DNA of 64,000 bases, from positions 248,001-312,000 of the forward strand of contig JANTQA010000029.1 in NCBI GenBank assembly GCA_027625915.1, written 5' to 3'. The stretch comes from Anaeramoeba flamelloides (taxonomy: Eukaryota; Metamonada; Anaeramoebidae). The notes under the pieces were generated by a model that was given only the letters and a program-made list of their open reading frames with translations, did not search any database and was not told where the DNA came from. Below, piece after piece: positions 23,923 to 34,986 of the stretch; the first letter of the stretch is position 1, and each line of letters opens with the position of its first letter. Both the position numbers and the translations under genes were made by a program.

Positions 23923-26900
23923 ATGTCACAGTTAAATATTTTAAGAAAAAGCATCAAAACATGGGAACAAGAATTTGTTCAGCAAAATAAAAGAAAACCA
24001 AACAAACAAGACATTTCAAACAATTCTGAAATCAAATTGCTCTATATCAAATATGCAAAAGAGAGAAAACAATATGAATTAAAAAAAAAACGATTAAATA
24101 GAATAAAAACAACAACTTGCTCACAACCAACAACAACAGTCTGCACACAGCCAACCACGGTAACTGAGCCAACAACTAAATCGGAATTTTTATCTTCCAA
24201 ACTTACAAGATCGTTAAGTGATTCAAATTTTTTTTTTACAAAAAGAACCAATCGATCAAATACCTCACACAGCTGCTTGCCAGCAGAATTTTTTCTTCAC
24301 CGCTCAAGGCGCTTACCAAGGATCGATTTCAATTTAGATCCACAAGAAGAATTAAATTCGATCACGACTTCCTCACCTTTCTCTGAAGATGATGAGGGAA
24401 GCTTCATTAAAAAAAAACAAAAACAAGTACCAAAATTAGAGACTATTTCTCAATCACGTAAAAGAAAAGAATCAGAATTCGAAGATAATTCTGACTCCTT
24501 TCAAGACACAGACACAGACACAGAACTAGAATCAGAAATTGAACAAGAACAAGAACAAGAACAAGAACAAAAAGTAGAAGAAAAACAAGAACAAGAAACA
24601 AAATCTGAAGATTCCCTCAAAAATCAAAAAACAAAAACAAAAAAAACAGAATATTTACCAAATGCAAAAAGAAGAAGAACAATTCAGAACAAACCCAAAT
24701 TAAGAAGTTCTACAAAAACAATTGAAAAAAAACAAACCAAAAAATATGATCAAAAGAAAAAGAACAAAGAGCCCGAAAAACCAAAAAGAAAAAAATCTGG
24801 AATGAAGGTTGTCAGTAGGAATTATGTGAGGATGGATCTCAGAAGAAATTCAAGAAGAAGATATAAGAAAGTGGGTGGTGGCCAGTATGGTGTTTCTGGA
24901 TCAAACAAATTGTTTTCGCAACAAAAAAGATACACAGAAAATCAAAAAAAATGGGACAAAAAAAAAGACCAATTTTCGAATCCCCTGTCCGAATTTAGTT
25001 CAGAAAAGAGTAATAATTTTAAGGGGGAAGGACAAGAAGAGAAACAAGCCATTATTTCAAATTTGTCAGATTTTGAACTAATAACATACAAACCAATTAA
25101 ATACAATTATATTAAGGACGATGATGACAATGATGGCGAAAAGAACCAAAAATGGATTACCGATTTTTCAGATCTTGATTTAACACAAGTACTGGAAGAA
25201 AAATTTGATCACCAAAGCTTCCGACCAGGACAAGAGCAGTGTATTCGAAGAATCCTTCAGGGCAAATCAACATTATTAGTTTTGCCGACAGGTGGTGGTA
25301 AATCGTTATGCTACTACTACCCAGCTGCTTTATTGCCGGGGCTGGTCATTGTGATCACGCCATTATTATCCCTGATGGAGGATCAAGTTAAAAATCTGCC
25401 AAAATGCTTGCCGGGCGTATGCATAAACTCCTCACAGACGGGGAAACAACAGCATTTGATCATCAATTCCATTCATGAAGGTAAGATCAAAATCTTGTTC
25501 ATTTCGCCGGAAATGTTGCTTTCAAGGAGATTTCTCAAGATTAAAGAGAGGTTCCCTCCAATTTCCTTCTGCTGCATTGACGAAGCGCATTGTATTTCGG
25601 AATGGTCACATAATTTCCGCCCAAGTTATTTGTTAGTCTCACAATTCTTAAGAGAGAAATGTGACGTGAATTGCTTTCTCGCCCTATCTGCGACTGTAAC
25701 GGAGCCAAACATCAAATCCATAACTAAGAATTTAAAAATCAATCCGACCACGGGCGTCATCCGGTTTTCTCCAATCCGGGACAATTTGCATTTGTCGGCC
25801 TCTTTGACCTCGAACGAAAAACGCTTCAATGATTTGCAAATTCTTTTAAGTAATAAACGATTTTCCAAGGGATCGATCATCATTTATTGTTCCTATAAGG
25901 CCCAATGTGATTACTTTGCACGATCACTTCGAAACCATGGGTATAAATCAGAATCTTACCACTCGGGATTAGATCATCTTGAGCGGATGAGAATTCAAAC
26001 GGAATTCATGGAGGAAAAAATCCAAATCGTCGTTGCGACAATTGCCTTTGGTCTGGGTATCAATAAAAGAAACATACGAACGATCATACACATCTCACTC
26101 CCGCGCTCGATCGAAGAATACGTGCAGCAGATCGGGAGATCAGGAAGGGACAACAAGCCCTCCTATTGCCATTTATTGCTGAACACACAGGACTCCAAAA
26201 GACTCGAATCGCTTGCGCATACAATGTCCGTCGATGAGTTCCAATTGAAGAAGTTTATCAATATTCTATTTGAGAAGCACCGGAAAGGAACCAAAAGGAA
26301 AACAAAAAGAAGAACCAACCTTAACCTAGGCAATGAGATCTTGGATGATGATGAAGATGCAGATGCGGGCAATGGCCAATATTATTCAATCGACTTAAAG
26401 AAATTATCAAAATCTTTGGATGTGCCAGAGCCACTTTTAGGCACAATACTAACTTATCTTCAAATGGACGGGATCATCTCCGATTGTTTCAAAAGATTCC
26501 GAAATTGCAATGTCTGCTTTTATACAAACACCCCAAAGGTTCTCTCCCAAATTGGTGATCGGGATTATTTTAATATTAAAAAAAGCCAAGAAAATGATCT
26601 AGCTCTATTTAAATTGCGCAACAAGAACAAAAATGGCAACAATGAAAAAGAAAACCTTGATCAAATAAATCGACAATCGACTGAAAATCAAAAAAAGACC
26701 GAATTGGAATTTAAAATTTTAATGAAGACTATTCATAAATATGGCAATAACCGAGGAGGCAGTAGCTACGCCTTGGATTTGATCAAAATTGCAGAAAATA
26801 GCAACCTGTCGGTCGATCGGATAGGCGACGATTTAATCTTTTTAGCCAAGCTAGGGAAAATCAAAATTGAATCAAAGGACAACTGTTGGTTCTATAAAAT

Positions 26901-27414
26901 CAACAAAAACCCCAAAAATAAAAAGAAAATTATTCAAAAATTTGCAAAGCTTGTCCAAACATTAGAGAATAATAGCGTTGACAAGATTAGAAAAATTTAT
27001 CAATTGTTTTCAAAAGTGGTTTCCCCTTCCTGTAAAGTCCTATTAATGAACGACAGCATCAAAAACAAGACGAATAAAAACATCGAGCAAATTAATAAAA
27101 AAATAAATAAACTAGTCACACAATATTTCCAAAACCAAAAACAATCAAAGCAATCCAACAATTCAAACGAAAACGAACATAATACACCAATTAAGCAACA
27201 GAAACTTTTGGCTTTGGATCGCGACACAAAATGGTTTATAAATAATTGGCCAAAAATGGGACCAAGACAGATATCAAGAATATTTCATGGACTAAGCTCT
27301 CCAAAATATCCCTCTTCAGAATGGAAAAAAAATAAATGTTGGAAAAAATACGAACGTATTAAATTTAACAGGGTAATGCAAATCGTCCGAAACGTAAAGG
27401 TACAAAATAATTAA
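23923..27414 (+). CDS. RECQL4: RECQL4-type DNA helicase with N-terminal Sld2-like domain
   Basis: 1,163 residues, no intron. Residues 6-55 (LRKSIKTWEQEF, then ELKLLY-like IKLLYIKYA) match the Sld2/Drc1-like segment of RECQL4, which in animals works in replication initiation. A charged, low-complexity linker (EQ repeats, Lys/Arg-rich) follows. The RecQ helicase core has FRPGQEQ (motif 0), Walker A TGGGKS at 456-461, DEAH at 553-556, SAT at 589-591 and QIGRSGRD (motif VI) at 736-743. CIDEAHCISEWSHNFRP and SIIIYC are closer to RECQL4 than to BLM/WRN, and the HRDC domain is absent. The C-terminal 350 residues are helical with charged segments. Expected action: ATP-dependent 3'-5' unwinding in replication and repair. 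The start is the first ATG and begins the Sld2-like segment directly. Nearest neighbour UTP7 is divergent. Confidence 0.9.
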   Translation: MSQLNILRKSIKTWEQEFVQQNKRKPNKQDISNNSEIKLLYIKYAKERKQYELKKKRLNRIKTTTCSQPTTTVCTQPTTVTEPTTKSEFLSSKLTRSLSDSNFFFTKRTNRSNTSHSCLPAEFFLHRSRRLPRIDFNLDPQEELNSITTSSPFSEDDEGSFIKKKQKQVPKLETISQSRKRKESEFEDNSDSFQDTDTDTELESEIEQEQEQEQEQKVEEKQEQETKSEDSLKNQKTKTKKTEYLPNAKRRRTIQNKPKLRSSTKTIEKKQTKKYDQKKKNKEPEKPKRKKSGMKVVSRNYVRMDLRRNSRRRYKKVGGGQYGVSGSNKLFSQQKRYTENQKKWDKKKDQFSNPLSEFSSEKSNNFKGEGQEEKQAIISNLSDFELITYKPIKYNYIKDDDDNDGEKNQKWITDFSDLDLTQVLEEKFDHQSFRPGQEQCIRRILQGKSTLLVLPTGGGKSLCYYYPAALLPGLVIVITPLLSLMEDQVKNLPKCLPGVCINSSQTGKQQHLIINSIHEGKIKILFISPEMLLSRRFLKIKERFPPISFCCIDEAHCISEWSHNFRPSYLLVSQFLREKCDVNCFLALSATVTEPNIKSITKNLKINPTTGVIRFSPIRDNLHLSASLTSNEKRFNDLQILLSNKRFSKGSIIIYCSYKAQCDYFARSLRNHGYKSESYHSGLDHLERMRIQTEFMEEKIQIVVATIAFGLGINKRNIRTIIHISLPRSIEEYVQQIGRSGRDNKPSYCHLLLNTQDSKRLESLAHTMSVDEFQLKKFINILFEKHRKGTKRKTKRRTNLNLGNEILDDDEDADAGNGQYYSIDLKKLSKSLDVPEPLLGTILTYLQMDGIISDCFKRFRNCNVCFYTNTPKVLSQIGDRDYFNIKKSQENDLALFKLRNKNKNGNNEKENLDQINRQSTENQKKTELEFKILMKTIHKYGNNRGGSSYALDLIKIAENSNLSVDRIGDDLIFLAKLGKIKIESKDNCWFYKINKNPKNKKKIIQKFAKLVQTLENNSVDKIRKIYQLFSKVVSPSCKVLLMNDSIKNKTNKNIEQINKKINKLVTQYFQNQKQSKQSNNSNENEHNTPIKQQKLLALDRDTKWFINNWPKMGPRQISRIFHGLSSPKYPSSEWKKNKCWKKYERIKFNRVMQIVRNVKVQNN

Positions 27415-29327
27415 TTTATTAATATCTTTCCCCCCATTTGAAAAATAGAATCATTTGTTTTTTGTATGTTTGTTTTTCTTAATTAGTTGAACAAATTATA
27501 TTATTGATAATTAACAATTAAACATTTTATTTATGAGATAAATGATTTTATTTTTTTAGTTTTTCGTGATCAAAGTATAATATTTTTTTTGTCCATTAAT
27601 TATTCTAATTTAATTATTAAAATAAAATTATTACTATTTTCAAATTATTATTTTTTATATTTTCTTTAATACCCTTTTTTTATTATTTTTTTTTTTCCAT
27701 TTTTTATCTGGTTGAATTTTCTTTATATTGAGAAGAAGAGTTACAAAGGGAAACAATTTAGGTTATTTGATAAATTTTTAATTCTAAGAGAAGGTAATAT
27801 GACAGTATGGGTAACTTGAAAAAAAAAAACTCAACAGTAAAATTTCAATAAATAACAAAGAATTAATTAAAAAAAATATCAGATCAAAAAGAATAATGAA
27901 ATTACAACAATTAAAGTGTGATTTTTCAGAATGAACATTCATGATGAATTATCAAATTATTAAATCAAACAAAAGTACTGTGGTTGTGATTTTGAGAGTT
28001 TTTAATTAAAGATAACAGTGGTTTATTATTTTTTTTTTTGATTTTTTAACAATTGATTCTAATAAACCCTTTTTATGTTGTATTCTTTCTTTTTTTTTTC
28101 TTCTGTTTTTATTTTTTTCTTTTTAATTTTTTATTCTAATTTTTTTAAATTTAAAATAATTTGGGTAAAATCTTATCCAAGTATTATAGCGAATTCATGA
28201 TTTTAAAATTTGTGGATTCCTAAAAGTCCTTTAAAGTAATATTTCCCTGAGAATATAATTTCACTACTTTTCGAATCTGCGTTCTTAAATATTCAATGGT
28301 TTTACCCGTTAATTTTAAGTAAAAATTTCTTATAACCCCTTTTTTAAAAAAAATATTTTTTTTGTCAAATAAATTGTATAGTATTGTAAAAAATACCTTA
28401 AGATATTGATTTTTCATAATATTTTGAAGTTAATATTTGTTTTATAAAAATATTAATTTTCAAGAATATATATAAACTTTTTCCAAAAAAAGTATGTTTA
28501 TTTATTTTTGATGTCAAAATTTATTTTATTTACAATATTTCTATTTGTAAACTGATAATATACAATTGAGTGTAATATTATTAGTGACTGAATTAGTATC
28601 TGTGTCTTGTATTTCAATAATTTTTCATTAAAATAAGTTAAAAAATGGGAAAAAAACATACAAACACTTTTTTGGGAGACAACAGGTTATATCCAATTCC
28701 AATAAAAAAAACAAGTAATAGGACAAAGACACTATATTTCTTAAATTATAAAAAGTTTAGAAATATTTTTCCTTATATTTGAGAATATATAAAGATTAAA
28801 CAATTGAGAGGAAAAAAAAATATAACGAAAATGAAAAAATAACGAAAAATTTGAACAAAAGTAACTATCATAAAAATTAAGATCCAAAAATTTTTTATCT
28901 TTGATTAAATTAATACCTTTGAAATAAACATTTTGAATAATTAAGGAGATTCAATTATAAACTCTTTTTCAAAAATTGTGACTCACCTGAAATAATAAAT
29001 TGAAAACAAAAAATTATCCTTTAGTATTCAAAAACAATTAATAATTACATATGATTTGTAATTCTCTTTTAAGTCAAGTAAATCTATAAAAGCCTGATAT
29101 ATTAAAAATTAAAAAAAATAAAACGAAAAACTAAAAAAAAGCGAGTCACAATTTTTGAAATGAGCATTACCCATTTTTTATTACTGAACTTTCACTGTAA
29201 AAAAGTTGAACAACAATATTTTTTATGAATAATTAAATCCATTTTCAAAGACATTACATAGTCTCAATTTTCTTAGTGATTATTTGTCTTTTCGAAGATC
29301 TCTTTTTTTTTTCATTTGATCTTTTGC

Positions 29328-29410
<83 letters not shown>

Positions 29411-30308
29411 AAAAGCAAAACTAAAATTTGCAAAATTAGAAAAAATGATTCTGATCCAAAAATTTGAAAATATTTTTTGTTAAGAATACTGGAATAAACC
29501 TTCAAAACAACTTCCATTAACATTATAAAGTGAGTCAAAATCTATGAAAAATAGTTTAGAATAATAACCAATTTGAATATTAAAATAAATTTTTAGAATT
29601 TAGTTTAATAATGATATTTTAAAATAAAATTTTCACACTTTTTTGGAAATAGCCAATATACTGTATATTTTTATGGTTTTTGCATCTTTTTATACTTGAT
29701 TGAACAATGTTTTATTAAATTAAATCCAAAATCATCGTATAAAGTTCATTTTTCTTTTAAAAACAGATATCAATTTGTTTGAAATTTGATGAAATAATGA
29801 AAAGGATTAATTAAAAAGTTCTAAAAAAATTTTTAAAACATAATTATTTTCCCAATTTCTCAGAATGAAACCTCAAAAAATTACTTGTTGACTTATTTTC
29901 TGTTTTTAAATGAGATCCATTTTTAAAGGAAAAATATTGAAAAATTATTCTGAGATATATATAATTAAGAACTATGTTACCACAATTACGGTACCGTATA
30001 TTCATAAAGATGTTAACCTGTTACACAGACTTTTATAATGAAAAAAAAAAAAAAAATTTTTTTTCGTTAATTTTTCTGATAAAAAGTTATCTTACCTTAA
30101 AAAATGATATTTGCTACATAAATGAGAATAAAAAATAAAAATTTGAAATTCATTTTTTTACAAAATTATATTTTATTACATTCGTTATTATATTGGATAT
30201 CAAGTAATTGTATTGATTTTTTATTTTTAGAAAAGTAATTTTATTATTCTCAACCAAATCTTCAAATTTTGCATTTTTCGGAAGAATATTAAGAAAGGAA
30301 ATTCTGAT
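27415..30308. other. Intergenic region, convergent ends
   Basis: 2.9 kb of A/T-rich sequence between the 3' ends of RECQL4 and the WG-repeat gene. It holds a dispersed repeat with a long A tract (29190-29530). A 65-codon minus-strand frame at 28220-28417 has a protein-like helix (TIEYLRTQIRKVVKLY) but no recognised family. I see nothing else. Confidence 0.6.
29190..29530. repeat. Dispersed repeat with long poly-A core, copy 2
   Basis: Homologous to 13736-14040 on both flanks of an approximately 80-bp, nearly pure A tract (29328-29405). It is flanked by GAGTCA-type motifs on both sides (GCGAGTCACAATTTTTG near 29142, GTGAGTCAAAATC near 29530). A second GTGACTCACC motif lies near 28978. It is likely a non-autonomous element. 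Confidence 0.5.
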
Positions 30309-32960
30309 CTAAAATTTCTTATATCCACCTGTTCTAGTTTCACCTTTTCCACCCCAATCACCTCTATTAGTATCACCTTTATAACCCCCATTTCTATAAT
30401 AATTTTTTCTAAATGGATCTCTTCGGTATTCGTACTCTCCATGGCCATCTTTTTTATACGAGCCTCTTCTATACGGTACTCTTCGGTATGGGTCTGTTCG
30501 ATAATTTTCACCCCTTTCAACACGATAACCCCTTCTTCGGAATTTCATCTTACCATACCAGTTATTCTTATTGTTCTCATCAAAATTATTATTATTTTCA
30601 GCCCAACTATCATCTTTTTTCTCAAATCTATTATTACCACCCCAATTATCATTTTTTTTATTATTTTCCCAATTTTCAACAACCCCAAAGCTTTCTGTCG
30701 AATTTTTGCTCCAATGATCTCTATTATAATGCCTTTTTTTTCGAGTTACCAAACGATTGTTTTTTTCAAATTTATCATTTTCCCAATTATAATCATTTTT
30801 TTCTCTAAATCTACCCAAGGAACTAGTATTCCAACTATCCTGATTATAATCAGTTTTTTTTTTGTTGCCCCAATTATCATTTTTTTCAAATTCTTTATTA
30901 CCACCCAAATTATCGGTTTTTTTCTCAAATTTATAATTATCACCCCAACTATCAATTTTTTTCTCAAATCTATTGTTATCACCACCCCAATTACTATTTT
31001 GTTTTCCTCTAAATTGATTTAAAGAATTTTCATTCCAAGTATCTCTATTATAATCTTTTTTTTTTTCATTTATCCAATTATTATTTTTTTCGAATTTATT
31101 ATTACCACCCAAATTATCGGTTTTTTTCTCAAATTTATTATTATCACCCCAAGTTTCATTTTTTTTCTCAAATCTATTTCGATCATTTCCCCAATTACTA
31201 TTGTTTTTTCCTCTAAATCGATCGAAGGAATTATTGCCCCAATTACCTCTATTATAATATGCTTTTTTTTCGTTTATCCAATTATCATTTTTTTCGAATT
31301 TATTATTACCACCCCAACTGTCATTTTTTTTCTCAAATATATTGCTATCATTTTTATTATTATTTTTTTTATTATTTTCCCAACTATCACTAACTCCAAA
31401 GCTTTCTGTAGATTTTTTACTCCAATTATCTTTATTATAATCAGTTTTTTTTTTGTTTCCCCAATTATCATTTTTTTCGAATTTATTATTATCACCCAAA
31501 TTGCCATTTTGTTTCTCATCATTCCAAGGATCCTTTTTGTTTTCAAATTTATAACCCAATTCCCAATTACTCTTATTTTGATCATAATCATTTCTATTCC
31601 CCCCCTTGCTGTTATTATTTAACCTTGTTCCCCATTGACTATTATCTGTTGTTTGAATCTCATTATTATTTTCTGATAAGCCCCTTTTCTCCATTGTAGA
31701 AATTTTTTTTTTTGCATTAATGAAATCTGGATCTTTTTTTATGATTAATTTTTCTGGTGATAATACTTTTCCCTTAGATGAATCTATTATCGGTTTGGTT
31801 TGGTTTCTGCCCTTCTGAGAGATTTTATAGTTTCTATTAATACCACCTGAAGTAAATAATGGATTTGATACATTTTTTTTAAAAGGGTTTTGAATATTAT
31901 TATAATAACCAAAACTTGGAAAGTAAGAATTTTCAAATAAAGAATCATATTGTATCGAAATAAAAGATTTTAGCCTTTCCAATTGGGTTAATAACAACTT
32001 TTGTTTTGATAATAATTTTAATACTTGGAGATCAAACCTTCTTTCTCTTTTTCCTTCATTTGTTTCTTGAAATAATTTTGAAACAATTAAAGGGTTAAAA
32101 AAGAAATCATAAGTAAATTCTCCACCAGTAGACAAAAATTTTCTTGCAATTTTAGGTGCATGTTTCCATTTGGTTGGCTCCTTAATTGAAAAATTTAAAG
32201 GTTCCCATGGTATAGTTACACTTGGTGACCACTTGTTTTTATCGATTTCTATTTCTTTCTCTTTCTTTTTTTCTTTTTCATTTTCATGTTCTTTTTTATT
32301 TTGATTTTCTTTTTCGTTTTCGTTTTCATTTTCATTTTCTTGTTCGATTTCTATTTTGCACTTTTTATCTTTTTCCATTTTTATTGTTTTTTCTGAACTT
32401 GTATTAAAACTAGACAAAAATATATGAAGGGAATTATGACCTTTTTCCAAATTTTTCTCTTTAAGATCTAACTTTTTCTTTTGATTACCGTTTTTTTTGC
32501 TATTACATCCTTCTATTAAGTTTAAATTTTGATCGGTACTGCTTTTTGAATCACCTACTTGATCAATTTCAAAGGGAGAATGTGGTGGAAGATTATTTTT
32601 TGAATAATAAACCTTTTTTGTTTTTTTTTCTCTCTTTTCTTGTTGATACTTTTCGGTGATCCTGGAGAATTGTTTTAAAATTCTTTGGGTTTTAAATAAA
32701 TTTGTTTGGGTTGCTTCCTTTGGGAATTTTTTTACAGTTTGATTTTCGTTTTTTCCAGTTTTCAGAGACTGTGCTTTTGTATTGTTATTTGTTTTTTTTC
32801 TTTTTGGTGTTTGGAAAACAAGTTTTGGTGGTATTTTATATTGATTTGTGGAAGTAAAAATAGTTGAATTTTGAATATTGCTTGCTTTTGGTTTTGATAA
32901 AACTCTTCTTTTTTTGATTGGGAAAGGTTGAGAGGCATAAAGAATCTGGTGTTCATTCAT
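30309..32960 (-). CDS. WG-repeat, Arg/Gly-rich protein, unrecognised (Argonaute-hook-like)
   Basis: 883 residues, one exon, ATG at 32960. I do not recognise a full-length homologue. Residues 1-200 are basic and disordered, including a possible nuclear signal (PIKKRRVL). At 205-245 there is a Glu/Asn/Lys repeat. About 245-345 is the only segment that looks folded (SPSVTIPWEPLNFSIKEP, then an amphipathic helix LLTQLERLKSFI). About 440-810 consists of degenerate repeats around 'NKFEKxDxWGGN' with 24 tryptophans in all up to the C-terminus, 11 of them followed by Gly. The C-terminal 80 residues are rich in Arg, Gly and Tyr (RRGYRVERG, YRRGSYKK), as in RNA-binding RGG/RG tails. WG/GW repeats in disordered chains bind Argonaute proteins in known Ago-hook proteins (GW182, SPT5L, NRPE1). 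An RNA-silencing or RNP role is inference. Trp enrichment in so AT-rich a gene implies selection. Confidence 0.7.
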   Translation of the reverse strand: MNEHQILYASQPFPIKKRRVLSKPKASNIQNSTIFTSTNQYKIPPKLVFQTPKRKKTNNNTKAQSLKTGKNENQTVKKFPKEATQTNLFKTQRILKQFSRITEKYQQEKREKKTKKVYYSKNNLPPHSPFEIDQVGDSKSSTDQNLNLIEGCNSKKNGNQKKKLDLKEKNLEKGHNSLHIFLSSFNTSSEKTIKMEKDKKCKIEIEQENENENENEKENQNKKEHENEKEKKKEKEIEIDKNKWSPSVTIPWEPLNFSIKEPTKWKHAPKIARKFLSTGGEFTYDFFFNPLIVSKLFQETNEGKRERRFDLQVLKLLSKQKLLLTQLERLKSFISIQYDSLFENSYFPSFGYYNNIQNPFKKNVSNPLFTSGGINRNYKISQKGRNQTKPIIDSSKGKVLSPEKLIIKKDPDFINAKKKISTMEKRGLSENNNEIQTTDNSQWGTRLNNNSKGGNRNDYDQNKSNWELGYKFENKKDPWNDEKQNGNLGDNNKFEKNDNWGNKKKTDYNKDNWSKKSTESFGVSDSWENNKKNNNKNDSNIFEKKNDSWGGNNKFEKNDNWINEKKAYYNRGNWGNNSFDRFRGKNNSNWGNDRNRFEKKNETWGDNNKFEKKTDNLGGNNKFEKNNNWINEKKKDYNRDTWNENSLNQFRGKQNSNWGGDNNRFEKKIDSWGDNYKFEKKTDNLGGNKEFEKNDNWGNKKKTDYNQDSWNTSSLGRFREKNDYNWENDKFEKNNRLVTRKKRHYNRDHWSKNSTESFGVVENWENNKKNDNWGGNNRFEKKDDSWAENNNNFDENNKNNWYGKMKFRRRGYRVERGENYRTDPYRRVPYRRGSYKKDGHGEYEYRRDPFRKNYYRNGGYKGDTNRGDWGGKGETRTGGYKKF
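30560..31640. repeat. Degenerate tandem repeats encoding FEK/WG motifs
   Basis: The DNA repeats in units of roughly 45-150 bp, for example variants of TTTTTTTTCTCAAATTTATT and CACCCCAATTATCA. They encode alternating 'NKFEK' and 'NWGN/SWGG' motifs. A larger period (NWxxEKKxxYNRxxW...F.G) is also visible about four times. Confidence 0.75.
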
Positions 32961-34952
32961 TTTTTAAAAAAGCCAAACAACTATTCGAAAAAAAATAAAA
33001 CTTGATATATATTTTGTGGAAAAACAGGTCAAAAAATCGGAAATAAAGTAGAGTCAATTTGTAAAATAACACCTTTAAAAAGAAATATTTAATCAAATAT
33101 TTGAAAGATCATAAAGTCAAAATTTTAATTTTTGGACCTTCAAAGAAATTGAATTTATTAGAAATTTTCTTGTGAGAATTTAACCTAAACCAAACATCCC
33201 AAAAACTAACAATTTTTTCAATTTATACTTTGACAATAAAAAAGAAAATTATAAAACCAACCATAAAAAACATATCTCTATATCTATATATATTTATATT
33301 TGAGGAGATTTAGGAGATTATTTTTAGATCTAAAAAGATTTTATTGTTGATGAATCTTGATTTTGAAATAGTTCGGGAAAGTTAACCAACCTCAGAAAAA
33401 AAGATTATTTCTTAGATAATTTAATATAGGATTATTTTTTAGTCAGGAAGTTAACTGAATTAATCTAATAATTTTCAAAGAAGAATTCTCAAAAAGATTA
33501 TTCAATATAGTTTTTAATTCTATTAAAAGGCTAAAGACTTTAAATAAAATACTGGAATTTTAAATTGATATAAAATTTTCACTTGTAATTATATGTTTTC
33601 GAATTATAATTTGTGTGAAAAGATCCTTTAGAAATATTTTTCCAATTTGCAAGTTGAAAAACCAATTATTCTTGATTCTTATAGCTATTGAAGAAATTTA
33701 ACATCGTAATAAATTCTTTCTTATATAATACAATCTCTTAAATCTAAAAATTTTGAATAACTTTAAAATTTAAACTTTTTTTACATGTCAAAATTTCCCA
33801 AATATAGTAATTTTTTATAATTGGTATTCAAAGAATAAATATGAAATATACAAATAATAAATATTGGTGAAAAGTTGATTCCCGTCTGAAATAAAAGTAA
33901 TAAATCAATAAATTTTATGAAAAATTTAAAAACTAATATTCTTAGTGAATCATTATAAAAACAAGAAGTTACGTTTTGATTTTTCTTTGAAGATCAAAGT
34001 AATCGATATAAATAATAAAGATGTTTTTCCATGAGTTTTACAACATGATTTTACTTTTTTATCTTGTGGCAAAAAATATAGAACAGGAAATATTTTTTAA
34101 CAAACAATTAAATTATAATTGGATAAGTAAAATAAAAGAAAAAATCGGATATTATGTGAAAAAATAATTTTCATTTTGAAATTTTTCAATTTACCATTTT
34201 TTTTTTCTAATATCCATTCATACCCGATAAATATTAGTAATTCGTCAATTTTAACAGTATTTTTTGACTTGTAATATGTATTTATTTTTAGAAAAATCAA
34301 AAACATTTTAATATTGGTGAAAGTAATGAAAATATAAAGAACTTTTTTAAAAAAAGTGTTATAAAATAGTCTTCAAAGGTATTAAATAAATAGCCATAAA
34401 CTCCAATACATACCATATTCAGTCATAAATTCCCAACCAAAAATGAAAATTTTGATATTTTTTTGAGAATCAACAAAAAGTCAATTATAATCAAAAAAGA
34501 GATTTAATAAACTTGGATTAGAGTTGATAATCATCAAAGAAATACTGGAAAAAACAATAAATTTGTAAAAAAAATAAAAAAGTAAAAAAAAAAATCGCTT
34601 ACTTTTGTTGAAATATCTTAGGTAAAAGTACACAATTTTTTTGGAAATGAAATTTTTTGTCAATATTATTTTTTAAAATCATGTGTTTTCGTTGGAAAAA
34701 AAATTTATATAGTTCCAATTTTCTTAATATTAATTTTGAGTTTCCATCAGTTTTTTTTTTAATTGACCTATGTAAAAAAAAAATCAAAAAAAAATCAACA
34801 ATAGAAAAAGAAAAATCAAAAAAATACAAAATTAGAAAAAAAATTTTAGATCTAAAAATGTGAAATTTATTTCGAGAAGAATACTATAATAAACTTATAG
34901 AATATATTTTATTACTTCAATAAAGCTGGACACATTTTGACTTAAAAGGGGC

Positions 34953-34986
<34 letters not shown>

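Noticed and set aside
28220-28417. 65-codon minus-strand frame with an amphipathic helix
   Set aside because: Too short and without family similarity or clear splice partners to call a gene; mentioned only as gap content.
29328-29405. Long A tract considered as the poly-A tail of a retrocopy
   Set aside because: It lies in the middle of a dispersed repeat conserved on both sides, not at the end of a processed gene copy.
30413-31022. Plus-strand frames rich in Ile/Phe/Tyr/His
   Set aside because: Antisense of the WG-repeat gene; no family features.
34960-34985. TA repeat considered as a regulatory or telomere-like signal
   Set aside because: A simple microsatellite next to a MITE insertion; similar TA tracts occur elsewhere in the window.
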